From Hymenolepis diminuta (Eukaryota; Platyhelminthes; Cestoda; Cyclophyllidea; Hymenolepididae), in NCBI GenBank assembly GCA_900708905.1, contig CAADRB010000001.1:6411876-6475875 (forward strand): a DNA stretch of 64,000 nucleotides. Reading direction: 5' to 3'. Position 1 is the stretch's first letter; every line of letters begins with the position of its first letter. Shown here piece by piece: positions 1-11,472 of this stretch. Both the position numbers and the translations under genes were made by a program. The notes below the pieces were generated by a model. That model did no database searches and was not told where the DNA came from. It saw nothing but the letters and a program-made list of their open reading frames with translations.

Positions 1-1767
1 TTATTTGATTTGCACTGGTAATTGCAATATTCTCTCACCCATTCCTAAATTTCCAAAGTTAATAAATTAGCAGGTCACCTCAAATAGGATACATGCGCAT
101 TTACAATGAAAAAGTGCTCCAAAACAGATTTTTTAAATGAAAAATGCTGTTGGCACATGTGAACTTTAGGGTATACAAGTTTTCAGTCTGACCTTATTGT
201 CTGGATCACAATTTTCAGAAAAACTTGTCCTTGAAACAAAATTGCTGATCCTTCATAATAATGGAAAATTGTATGTACAAGAATAGTTATCCTTGTTAAG
301 CTTTGATGTCACCCACATTGCAAATTAATGCGGGGTAAGAATGAACTGATGAACATATCACCACAAATCCAAATTTGTTCAAAAATAAGGTGGCTGCTTA
401 ATCACAAAAAGTCATGTCACTCAGGCAAAATATATGAAAATGATGGTAAAAGAGACAATCTCTATGACTATTAAAGTTGAGAGTGGGAAACGCGATGATT
501 CTAGAGCTGGAATGAAGTACTGTTTTCCTGATTTCTTGACTTGCACCTCTTCCTCTTTATGTATATTCCTTCGCCCTTGGAACTTCTCCGTTAATAGAAG
601 TTATAAAATACGTTTAATTTGTCTTGAATCTTGCTAAAAAAGCAGCAAAACTTAATAGAATTAAGTATTTTCCTCATAAATATATGATAATTATTTTTCA
701 TTTCATAAAAAAATCGATAAAATAAAGGAGAAAAATGCATCTAAGAGCTTCCAATCGGGAGGAGATGCAAAGAAAATTATGCGAGGAATGAAAATCATGC
801 ATCTTCCGGTACTAGAAACACAGTTGTACACGTATGGCCAGCGACAAACATCGGTAAGACGCATAATACCTACTAACTCGTTGAGGCAGGAATGATAGCA
901 TTAAGCAAGGAAATAAATTCGCATGTATTAAACTTATTTCAATCACAATTGCCGCCTGGTTCCTCAAACCCTATTTTGCCCTTATGACAATAAACTTAGT
1001 CAGCTTTGGCTTAAAGGAGACTGAAGTATGAATCCCTTCTTCTCCGAAATATTTATCTTACGTCATCTCTAATCACCACCACATTTGGTTATCTTGTCCT
1101 TATAGTAATGTCTGTAAACTTTTAACCTTTCCTGTGACCTCAAGCACTCTTAGGATAAACATCGTGTGTCCTCAACTGGCCTATTTTCATCGATCGGAAA
1201 AGGTAAGCATACCTCGGACGATAGTAGCAGACACCGCTTAGTCGGCTTTGTTATTAATCAGTCCTGTCTGCACTGTCCCTTCCTTTTCCTACAATCGTCC
1301 CGTCCAATTTAAGCACGCATACAATTATATCCTTATGCGTTTCCTCACGCAAAGTGTCCATTATAAATAATATTCCACTACACACTACCAGGGATTTGAC
1401 ATGAATGACATCAACTAGTGAAGGTAAGAATTCATATATCATCTAAACCTGTGGGAAGTAAATTGAGGTGGTTTCTTTTATGATGCTACAGCTGCTACCT
1501 TATAAAATATCAATTACTCACACCCCAGAAAGAAGAGAGAAGACCTGCAGTTTTTTCAAATAATAAATAAAATGGAACGGGTACATGATAAATAATTGAG
1601 CGCCTGATATGGCAATAATTGCACCAATAAATGTTTTGTTGGAGGTCCTGAATATCTATTTGTGAATGTAGAAATCCAAAAAGGACAACCCAGTGCATGA
1701 GGGATGGATCTTATGACTACCTCCTAAGATGGGATTGCTCTGAAGGCCAGCTGATTAGCTTCAAGCT

Positions 1768-1860
1768 CAAGGTAAGCTTAGAGTTCCCAAGCCCATTTAG
1801 AAAAGCGTTTTCTAAGCTCATCTTGAGTGGAGAGTGGCATCACGAAGCCACTGTGATGAG
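1768..1860 (-). repeat. SINE 3'-tail fragment
   Basis: Read on the minus strand, this matches the distal body of the local tRNA-derived SINE, ending in a block like TTTTCTAAATGGGCTTGGGA. The same block ends the copies at 46601-46808 and 32341-32531 and the fragments at 56565-56670 and 63890-63985. The tRNA-like head is missing. Confidence 0.55.
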
Positions 1861-2224
1861 ATACTCTATAAGACGGAGATAGAGACAACAGCAGAAAATT
1901 TATATTTGGAATGAAAAATGCGAATTTATGATCCGAGGAGTAAGACTCAAATTACGATTATTAGATAAAAATTCAATAAAAGCACTTAATGACTGGTAGC
2001 TGAGTTGTGTGAAGAAGCCAGAAAAATGAAAAGATTAGTTATTGACGAATCCACGCAAATTTTTTATTAAAGTTCATTCGGAATAAAATACAGCACTGGA
2101 CATTTTTTAGTGATGAATGACAAATCGTTTATCCCATTTTGAAAAAATCTCCTTTACATTAAAAATAATAATAATTCTTAAGCCTATTAAAAAATTCTTT
2201 TTAAGCGCTTATTGAGTTTCACTA

Positions 2225-2369
2225 GTGGGAAACCTGAATTCTGTCATCTCCTGTATTAGTCAGACCAAACCAGCGCTGTTTGCTATCCCGCTTACGGAGC
2301 GTACGCCGATGGGAGTCAAACTCTGACATAGGGTAAATGCACTCTGATCACTACGCCACTGACGCAACC
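2225..2369 (-). repeat. tRNA-derived SINE copy
   Basis: The minus strand starts GCGTCAGTGGCGTAGTG, a tRNA-like box A, and continues through ATCGGCGTACGCTCCGTAAGCGG to a body containing GACAGAATTCAGGTTTC. It is strongly diverged from the other copies. Confidence 0.8.
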
Positions 2370-2621
2370 TTGATCATCATATATATAACCTTTTATAAAT
2401 TATAAGCCTAACCGCCAGTCGTTTAAGTTATTTTTAACCGTTAATTTCATCAAAATTGATGTATTTTTATCCTCGTGGTCATACAATGGAGACTTTAGTG
2501 ATAACTGGCAAAGTAGCGATAGTCTCTGCCATCTCCCTATTTCTAAGTTAAGGTTTACAATTATCAAATGCATTCATATTTTCAGTCTTCTCTTTTTCGA
2601 TGAGTTTGTTTTTCATTCGGG

Positions 2622-2888
2622 AAGCAATCTCGCAGAGCCAACAATCTAGAAAACTCGGTAATATAGCAACTTAACACAGAAGCTAANAACCCACGGCAGA
2701 TAAGAAGGCACGTTATAGTCAACACGCGTGTATTAACGAAAACTCGCACTCAATCGGTATCGACTTAAACAAATACGAATAATTATCAAGTGTCAAGTGT
2801 ATCGGTGGGGAAATAAAGAAAGAAAATACATTTTTGTTCATAGAAGAAATATTGGGAGCGAGGGAATTGATTATCACTTCTTCTAACA
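2622..2888 (+). repeat. Solo-LTR-like element, family L2, copy 1
   Basis: This stretch aligns along its length with 23754-24004 and 8407-8637. Shared blocks include AGAAAACTCGGTAATATAGC, CTTAACACAGAAGCTAA and GAAATATTGGGAG near the end. It holds no open frame. The 5' terminus is eroded (no clear TG), and the 3' end is TTCTAACA. An undetermined base (N) lies inside it at 2687. Confidence 0.7.
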
Positions 2889-5599
2889 ATTATCATAGCA
2901 TTTCTAACTAAATTTTATCGAATAATAAAGAAAGGCTAACAATGATTTGTCAGGAGCAAAATATTTTCTGCGTCATTGTTTAATAAATTTCAATTAAATT
3001 TCACTAAATGGTCTCCTTTATCTTCTTCGCCCATGCTAAAAATTCATATTATTTTTGCTCCAACAGAAATTGGTAATTAATTTCTCAAAACTTTGCTCCG
3101 AATTTATTAAATTAAGCTACTCGTATAATTACAAATTTGTTTGTTTATGGTGGTTGAAGACCTGAATAGACAGAAATACGGAATATCGTTGAAAATGGAG
3201 GGACCAAAATTAAATTGTTCATGATCATACGCTTTTATCAAGGATCAAACTTACAGATTTTCCTAGAAAATTATTAAGCGTACAAAACAAATATTCGAAC
3301 TTCTTTCTTCAATTGAATCGATTAAGGAAATCGGGAGGAATACCGAAAGCATATTGATTTTAAATAAGTTCTGAGTCGCGCATACGCTATGGAACTAAAT
3401 GCGGTATCAGATAAGTTCCTATCCTGTTATCTGTGAGGTCCTCTCTGATAGCTAATGAAAATGCATGATACCTTATGGTTAAGTTATTAGTCCTAAATGT
3501 ACAAAATAGAGAAGATACTGGACATATACGTCTCTCAAGTAGCCTCAAATCCCTGAATTGAATAATAGCACGGGATTAAGCAAACTCCTCTATTTTTCCA
3601 AATTAGGCCCATCAACGACTCACAATTTTAGTGCATTTTAACAATTATGTAGAATTCATAAATAATTAATGATAAAATTAACAAACATTTCGAATAAAAC
3701 TATTCTATCTATCCAGAAATATCAATTTATCTGATCCTCTAGTGAAACAGCTAGGGCTGTCTGCTCGCCATAGCTTTAATAGGTGGACGACTGCGACAGC
3801 ATATTTATGAGGTATTCCGAGGACAAATTCTAAAACAAGATTAGAAAAACTAAAAGCAGAATATGCTTAAAATTTATTTGACGGTAGTTGAAAGACTGAA
3901 TTGATACGGCATTGGTTTCCTATTCGAAATTCCTCTTCCAATATTAAACCATCTGTAATGACAACCAATGGACCGTCAAGATGCACAACGTACGGTTGCC
4001 TTTAGATAAAATCACTTCCATCCTGACAGATTTAGACGGTATAACTAAGAGAATTTGATCAGTTCATTTTCTTATCAAAAATAAAAGATAGAGAAGTATA
4101 AATTTTTCATTGGTGCACTTTCCGAAAGGAAAGAAAATTAAATTTACAGATTTCTTTTTTATAGAAAGGGTTTTTCACTACCTTCGATTGTGACTGTCTC
4201 TTTGCCTCACCAAATTTAGTTTGAAATAATTGAAGACGTTAATTTAAGCAAAGATAATTTTCAAGGCTGATTGTGCTGATTTTCGTGAGTGAAGTCGCCC
4301 AATCATTTACATTTCTAGAAATTATATGAAATTTTCTTGGTAATGGAAGAAATTCTAAGTCACAAACTCTACGAGCTTGAAAGGATTGGTGTTCCCTCTC
4401 AACTTAATAGCAACCTAGTGCAAATTTTAACCTTAATTTTAATCACGCCATTTTTATAAAAAACCCCAATCAATTATGTGATAGTGTGAGGATTATCTTT
4501 AATTAAATTATTCGCTTTTCGGTAAAATTCAGACTATATAAAGAAGCGAGCTTCACATTCATTAATAATCTCAAATCTTATACTGGAGAGCGAAGCCAAA
4601 GGAATGTTGAAGGCATGATAAAACCAGTGCTTTAGTAAAATAATGCTCATTTTGTTTAGCTTAATTATGATATTTACTTTTAATCATGAAATTTGGCATA
4701 ATAACTTAAATTAACTTACTGGTATTATTTACAAATGACTTTTGGAGAAATAACTGCAGTGTAAATTCGTGTTAACACTCGTTACAGATCCACACTTTCG
4801 TACATTATATTTGTACTAATATTATTTAAGTAATAATGTTTTTATAGCTTATAACGGGACACTGTCGTCTCCCAGTAGAAAGTGAATACGGTGATTAAGT
4901 CCATCACTTGTTCTACCATAATTAGACCCAAACAGCTTGTTTGCCCCTCATTATCAACGGGACAGGCAACATACAGAAATACTTAAAACGACTAACTTGT
5001 TTCCCAGTAATCTCTTTTTCTCTTTTTATTCAATACTTTTTCGTCGAAATATAACGTACTAGAACTAAAATATCTCTTCAAAGAGTTCAGTAATTATAAT
5101 GGGATAGGAATTGAAATTAACTTCTTGCTTCAGCAAAAATTAAACAAGGGCCTAAAGAATACTGCGACATTTGACCTTCAGGTTGGAATAAAGATAACAG
5201 ATAGGGTTGATTAAATGGTCTGTATATTTGACCATTTTGGTAAGAAACCGCCACATTTAACTTGATATAAGCTCGATCTTCAAAACTTTTAAATGGTCAT
5301 CTTTTTATTTTTCAAGGAAAATGATTATTTAAAATGCTCTACCGGAAAAGAATAATATCATTTAGGTATCTTCTTCGTATAAACTAACGATTCGTAATGA
5401 CTGAATTTTATAATTACCTTGTTGCATCATGCTCCAGATGAATTCAGTCTTGTTCCAGAACGTTTCCTAGAAGGATAAAATGTATTGCAGTTGAGTAACA
5501 ACTAGGGGTTGGAAACTAACAAAAAAATCCAAAAATAGAACACAAGGAGTCGTGTAGGTCAAAGTGCATTGAGTTAAGCACGATGAGGATTCAAGGGAG

Positions 5600-5812
5600 T
5601 AAGAGAGAGAGAGAGCTGAGAGACGGAGGAGATGAGAGGGAAGCGTAGACGCTAGCTAATTACAAGCGTATGTCTGCCGTGTGTGTGAATGGAAATACTA
5701 AGAAATTTTATGAGTCAGTGGTCAAGGAAGCACGCGAGGATATGAGTGCAGATGTACTTTTAAATGAAGCGGAACAGTTACGGAAAAAAGGAGAATCGGT
5801 AAACTCGTGTAG
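5600..5812 (+). CDS. Candidate first coding exon, unidentified
   Basis: A purine-rich leader (GAGAGAGAG tracts from 5600) precedes ATG at 5670. An open frame runs to a plausible donor at 5807-5812 (TCG|gtaaac), giving about 46 residues that begin MSAVCVNGNTKKFYESVV. The leader resembles the purine-rich 5' UTR in front of the SIX1/2 start codon. The helix-like stretch KKFYESVVKEA is faintly like the N-terminus of the TFIIA large subunit (KLYRSVIEDV), but the match is too short to name it. No following exon was recognised, so it may be spurious. Confidence 0.2.
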
Positions 5813-6279
5813 ACGTGACGGTAGAGGGTTGAGTCATGGAGACATAAAGACGAAAAGCCAAAGTATTTTTATAGAGAATGGGATTTAAGAATAATTTAGA
5901 AACGCATAGAGAACCTTCCTTCAGATGAATTCAGGAGCCTCACCGACAATGAACCTGAATTCCTTTTTTTGGAAAATTTTAACCAATACTATTGATTACC
6001 CCAAACAATAGATACAAACCGTTGAACTGAATCAACTCGTCAACAAGCTCTGAATGTTTTTATTCCAAAAAAAGAAATTAAGGTAACTATTTAACATGAT
6101 TGTAAAATTATGTTAAAATTGTGGGTGGTTGTTGGCATAATTTTGGAAAAAATAAAAACGTTTGCTTAATCCCGTGTTGATATTCAATTCGGTGAATTTT
6201 GGCTATTTAGGAGGCATCTATGACCATAACAAGTGGCAGGCAGCAATAATTAGATCCTCTAATATTTTCAACAATGTCG

Positions 6280-7400
6280 AAACCAAATTTTTCCCAAGTC
6301 ACTAAACAATCAATAGATTTTTCGCAATTTTTGAGACTTCCAATAGTCTATCTGCATAAGTAATAGATCTTTTGGCTAACTTTGAAGGCTCTAAACGTGC
6401 CGAATCTTCTCTTACATCCATATCCTCTATTCCTCCATCATATTCTATTAAACCTTCCACATCTGTTAAAATTTCCGATCCTGAAGCTGCTGAAAATGTC
6501 ACTAAAATGTTCCTGAACTTATTCACGATCTTAAATCGCGCAAACAGTGAACACAAATGCGTCCGTGGTGAATCTTGCCAAATCGGATGGGAAAATAAGA
6601 GTTATTTTTCTCATCAGGAAGCTGAATCCTGTTGAATAGAAACGTTACTCAAAATTCGTTCTACTCAAGGAGTTCGAAGAACTCAGTTACTATGAGACTG
6701 TGCAGGTCATGGAAGAAGATTTTGGTTAGGATTTCTCCTTCGCCAATACCCCCTTTAACTGCCTCAAACTTGTGATCGGCCATGTTGAGGACTTATATGA
6801 CTTTGCGAGTGTGTAAACTTTCATTGTGACACGTTTAATTTCGGCACCCTAATAGAAGAATAGTTCAGATGTCGTCTTTTCATCTATGGACTTTGGTTAC
6901 CACTAGGGACTAATCTCTATAAATTAATAGGGGAAATCCGGATGCGAATCTGTAACAAATGGTCAGAGAAGAAGGTGAGATGACGAATCTCACGCATGAT
7001 TCAGTTTTCATTGCTTCTGGTATACGAAATGCCTGCACCTATGCCTCAGTCCTCACAATTTGTGACGGATGAATCCTTTTGGTGTACAGAAAACTTCTTC
7101 GCTTTGTCCATACTGCCGAGGTTGACATTTCCCTCAGCAATGTCCTTTCAAAGAGTATCGGTGTAAGCACTACCGAGAGGTTGGATAAAAAAAGAACTGT
7201 TGCCCACAGGCCACCCCCAGTACTCCCGAATTATCCACCAACAAATGACCAAGACTACTCAAAAACAAAATCAGAAAACTTTTCATGAAAAAGAACTTCC
7301 TCATTAAACATAAACCAAAATACCTCAGATTGAAAGAACTTTGGCTACCTTCGATTCTGATACCAAGCGAGCCCGAAAACATGTGAATTTGCAGATCGGT
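6280..7400. pseudogene. Possibly decayed coding stretch
   Basis: Several open segments on the plus strand look protein-like but are broken by in-frame stops. The residues SSLTSISSIPPSYSIKPSTS (about 6410-6470), LLKEFEELSYYETVQVMEED (about 6665-6725) and VYRKLLRFVHTAEVDISLSN (7082-7141) lie in succession with stops and frame changes between them. An overlapping open frame also exists on the minus strand at 6302-6556. This could be the remains of a retrocopied gene or an old transposon. No family was recognised, and chance open frames are a fair alternative. Confidence 0.2.
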
Positions 7401-8406
7401 AGGCAGAAGGGATTATCAGAGCTCGGCTAAGTAGCGTGTTATATGAAGTGGATGCTGAGGTCGAAACGATTCTCGTCCCCGGTGCACAACATAATCAACG
7501 AAATTTGAAACGGATCCTCTAAATATCATCTTGGATGTTTTTGACTTCTCCAGCTTGGAAATGATGAAAATTATTTGCTGTCCCCCTTAATTAGACGCCT
7601 TCGAACGATTAAAACTAACAAAATAAGTAATAATAATGCCAAACATGTGTGTTCTAATCGAACCCAAACCTTTGCCTCAATATATTCTACTTGGATTTTA
7701 TTGACACGTATCTATTTCTGTTATCTATCTGAAAGATGGTACATTTGACGAAACACCTATTGTCCTTATATATTGCATATATTCAGGCTATAAGGTGAAG
7801 TAGATTCCATTTTCAAAATTGCATTTGCGTAAATGTAGAAGGGTTGGTCGTTTGAGGTCCAGTTCGAGGGTGCTATTGCCCACAGAAAAGCAAAAGTACC
7901 TTTAAAAATTTTGGTCGCGGTCTAACATCTAAATACCCGAAACATCAAGATAGACAAGTAAGGGCCGAAAATGGGAGGAAAAGGAATACGAGAAGAGCAT
8001 ATGATCAAATCAGAAGCCTTCATCATCTGATTTCCGGAAACATTCAGCTGTTAAATATTAAATGAGGAGTGCAATTCTTCTCCATTAGGATAGAGAGGCA
8101 AATTGGAATTTCTAAAGGAAAAACAGTGTCACCCATTAATATCTTGAAAGAATTAACACACGTCATTTCGAAACCCAAGGGGGAAATTTGAATCGCCTAG
8201 ACTTTAGATGATAGCTATAGTTGACTTCTACTCCTTTAATCCTAACAACCCCTATAACAGAGTCAAAGGGTTTGATAATGAGAACGCGTTCATTTAAGCT
8301 AACTTAAATTTAGTATGAGATTTGGAAAGATTTTTGATACTAAAGGATAGTTGGAAGTGTTATAACGTAACAGACTAGAAGTCTCAGTAGTAATAGTACA
8401 AACCAA

Positions 8407-8637
8407 TGTAGAAAACTCAGTAATATAGCAACTTACCACGGAAGCCAATAACCTAGAGAAGATCACAAGACACTGTCGTAAATACCGTGTACTAATAAAA
8501 GTAAACTCGATCGGTATAGGCTTAAAGAAATTGGCATAATTACAAAGTATCTTTATCAGTAGGGAACTAAGAAAATTACATTTTATTCGTGGAGGAAATA
8601 TTGGAGGCAGAGGAAAATAATGATTTCTTCTTGCATA
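8407..8637 (+). repeat. Solo-LTR-like element, family L2, copy 2
   Basis: It aligns with 23754-24004 and 2622-2888: GTAGAAAACTCAGTAATATA at the start, GGCTTAAAGAAATTGGCATA in the middle and ATTTCTTCTTGCA at the end. It is more diverged than the other two copies and carries small indels. No coding capacity is seen. Confidence 0.65.
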
Positions 8638-9239
8638 GGTGGGTCATTCGTTATCAATGTACCGATAAGTGACAGATAAGGACGGTCATTTGTAGATTCT
8701 AATTGGTAATCGAATTCATTTAGACGATCACTTTGGCCATGAATGAGTCAGTTTTGCATAATAAAACGGGAATCGAAACAACTTAGGGATAACCTTTGAT
8801 TATGATCAAAGTTGGGAAAATAATAAAGAATTTAACAAGTGATCGAACGATCTGCTGACTATCTAATCGCTTCCTGACCGACTCAGTCACTTTATCAAGT
8901 AAATTAAAAAATAACAACTAATAGAAATATCTAAATTAAATGTTTTTCTTTTCAAATTTCTGATAAAGAGAAGCTAAGCTGGATAATTTTGGGACGTAAT
9001 TTATAAGGTAAATTTTTAAAGCATACTTAAGTGATTTTCTAGCCTTTATAGTTTCTAAAAGCGCACGAGTATTTAACATTTAATTAAGAGGCGCAAATAT
9101 ATTTCAAAATGTACTTTCATAATATTTAAATATTCCCAGACTAATGATTATGAAATAAACCCAGAAATAGTTATCCTGTATACATATTTATGTTTATATT
9201 TAACCATCATCACGCTCATAAAGTGGTTGCATCTGACTC

Positions 9240-9450
9240 AAGCCTCACTCATCTACCAATAGGAAAGTGGCCAGAGTTTTCTCTTTGGATTAACGCGAAC
9301 CGTAAAAATTGCCGCTCGTTCATTGGTTAGCGTGACTTAAGCGGAAATCAATAAACCTAATTCGCCTCAAAAGCGGACGCCATAGTGATGGTGGGCGCGA
9401 GAGCGAGAGAGAGCAGGGTGGGGAAGAGCGCCTTTTTCTTCTTCGTGAAT
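9240..9450. promoter_or_regulatory. CCAAT-containing GC-rich spot, possible promoter
   Basis: The segment is GC- and CpG-richer than its surroundings. It holds CCAAT (9257-9261) and the inverted form ATTGG (9322-9326), then a CpG-bearing purine-rich run around 9395-9430. The same arrangement (paired CCAAT boxes, CpGs, then a GA-rich leader) lies directly before the SIX1/2 start codon at 44500-44710. No coding exon could be tied to it, so the transcript and its strand are unknown. Confidence 0.25.
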
Positions 9451-11472
9451 TCTTAATTCCATGTATTTGGTGTTTGTTTGTTTACTAATCCAACCACCTA
9501 TAAAGTTGGGAAGTGTTACAAGTTTGGCTGCCTCTACGCTCTTAAGCGAATAAAATACACTAAATAGATGAAAGCCGTGACTCAAATGCTATTCCATTGA
9601 TAATAGACTTTAAAGGATGTCTGGATGGTTCTAGTAAAATATATGATGATTTTCCGTTTTTATAAACCATTTAATACATTTAAATAAAATGTATTGCACT
9701 CTGCACTTAGAGAGAGAGAGTGCAGGGCTTTCCTATTAATATTTGGCGAGAGGAGGAGGCACATATCGGGACTTCAGTCCTGGACTCAAAATTTATTTAT
9801 GACTGCAGATGCGTTTAGGACCTTTTTGCTCATGAAAACGCCACTCCCTCAGATTTTGAGCACGCTCGTTGGAAGTTTACTTTAAAGGCAAGTGGGTGAA
9901 AACCGCAGCGATTGTTGGTATTAAAGAGCGAAGGGTTGCATTCACTTACGTTTTTCGAAAATCTCATTCAGAAACAAGCGTACACCCGATAAGGATAATT
10001 TTAAAAGGTTGGGTGGTGGTTCCACTCCTATTTACAATTGCAGAGTCTTTGGCATAACCTAGAGAAATTTTCTTCTGATGACTTCTAGATACCTTAAAGT
10101 TTTCTGTTCATTTTAATTTTGCTGCATTTCACATCCGTTTGAGAGATATATATGATTTATCAGGAGCTCTGAATTAATCAAAGATGCACTTGTGTGAACT
10201 ATGGTTAACTCCAGTGCGTTAAGACTAGCTGCCCTTTAGCCTCCCGAGGTAAAAATATTTATCAAGACGGTAATGTTAATATCCAATTCACGCCCTTTGG
10301 CCATCATTTCCGAACTAAAATTCGGGAAAGTTTGGCAACGATAAAATAAATTTATCTTTCGAGTGAAATTTAAGTTATTGAACGGGCCTAGTATTCCGAA
10401 GAATGAAGGTCGCTGGACGTCCGAACTTGTTCTCAACATTTATCTAATCCCCACTTCACCTGCTATTTGTAACTTCACGTTTTTCATGATTGCATCCTTT
10501 CCCTATGGTTTAACAATGCTGTAGGAAATAATGACAAAATGGGTTCCCATCCTGTAGTCTTTTTCATCATTTATAGATTATTTGAAGAAAATCGTATCCA
10601 GATTCACCTTCCACAATTTTTCTCTTACCGATTAAAGTTGATAAAATTTAGTTGAGATTAAAATTAAACAAAAATTTCTTGTCATCCCGTTTTCTGTCTA
10701 ATGTTATCTTGATCCACATACCGACTTAACCCACCTTCTAATTCTTCAATTTCGTTTTACGTATGACCCATTCTTCTCCCTATGTGCTACTGCCTGCATT
10801 ACGAACTTAATTCAACCAATTAGCCCCTTCAACCTATTCCCTACATAAATACTATATCACCTTCCTATTTTGTGTTATCGGAGTTTAGAAAACTGGGGTA
10901 AACATTAGCTTAGTACGTTCTCTCCCACAATTTTTTGATTTCTAGGAAAAAGCCTCTCTTATATTATTCTCACTCGCTAACTGCTAGACAGATTTCAAAT
11001 CCATACCACCTAGTGAGACAGATTTATATTTACACATCCATACACTCGCAACAAAAATTATAGCTACGCTTTCTTATACTACTAATACGAATGCTTTTCA
11101 TATAAGTGGAAAAAGACGATGAATGAGTGGAATGATAATTAGTCACTTGAATAACAATATAGTAGTAGTCATTGTGGGAATAATAATAGTAATAACAGAG
11201 CATCTTAGATAATTTAGATGTGATTCGAATCCACACACATAGACAAACGTCTTCTTCTTCTCGTTGACTTCATTTTGATATAAATTAAAATGTGTGTAAC
11301 AAAGGAGGAGGAGCAGAAAGGAAATTAGTTTACAACAGCAAGAGATAGAGAGCCAGAGAGACGAACTAATAAGTGGGAGCAAGAGGGAAAATCTAATCAC
11401 AACATTTCTTTGCATTCTAAAGAGAACGACAATGATAGGAAAATTTCAAAGCTTTTCGCTTGTATCGGACTC

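Larger units (their letters stand above)
1..11472. other. Gene-poor left flank
   Basis: I recognise no intact gene here. Open frames are short (under about 90 codons), and most lack plausible splice sites or family motifs. The stretch contains one SINE copy with its head (2225-2369), a SINE tail fragment (1768-1860), two solo-LTR-like copies (2622-2888, 8407-8637), a purine-rich leader with a candidate first exon (5600-5812), a possibly decayed coding stretch (6280-7400) and a GC-richer spot with CCAAT boxes (9240-9450). The last kilobase lies downstream of the Munc18 stop codon and would include its 3' UTR. I could not place a clear AATAAA on the minus strand there. Confidence 0.6.
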
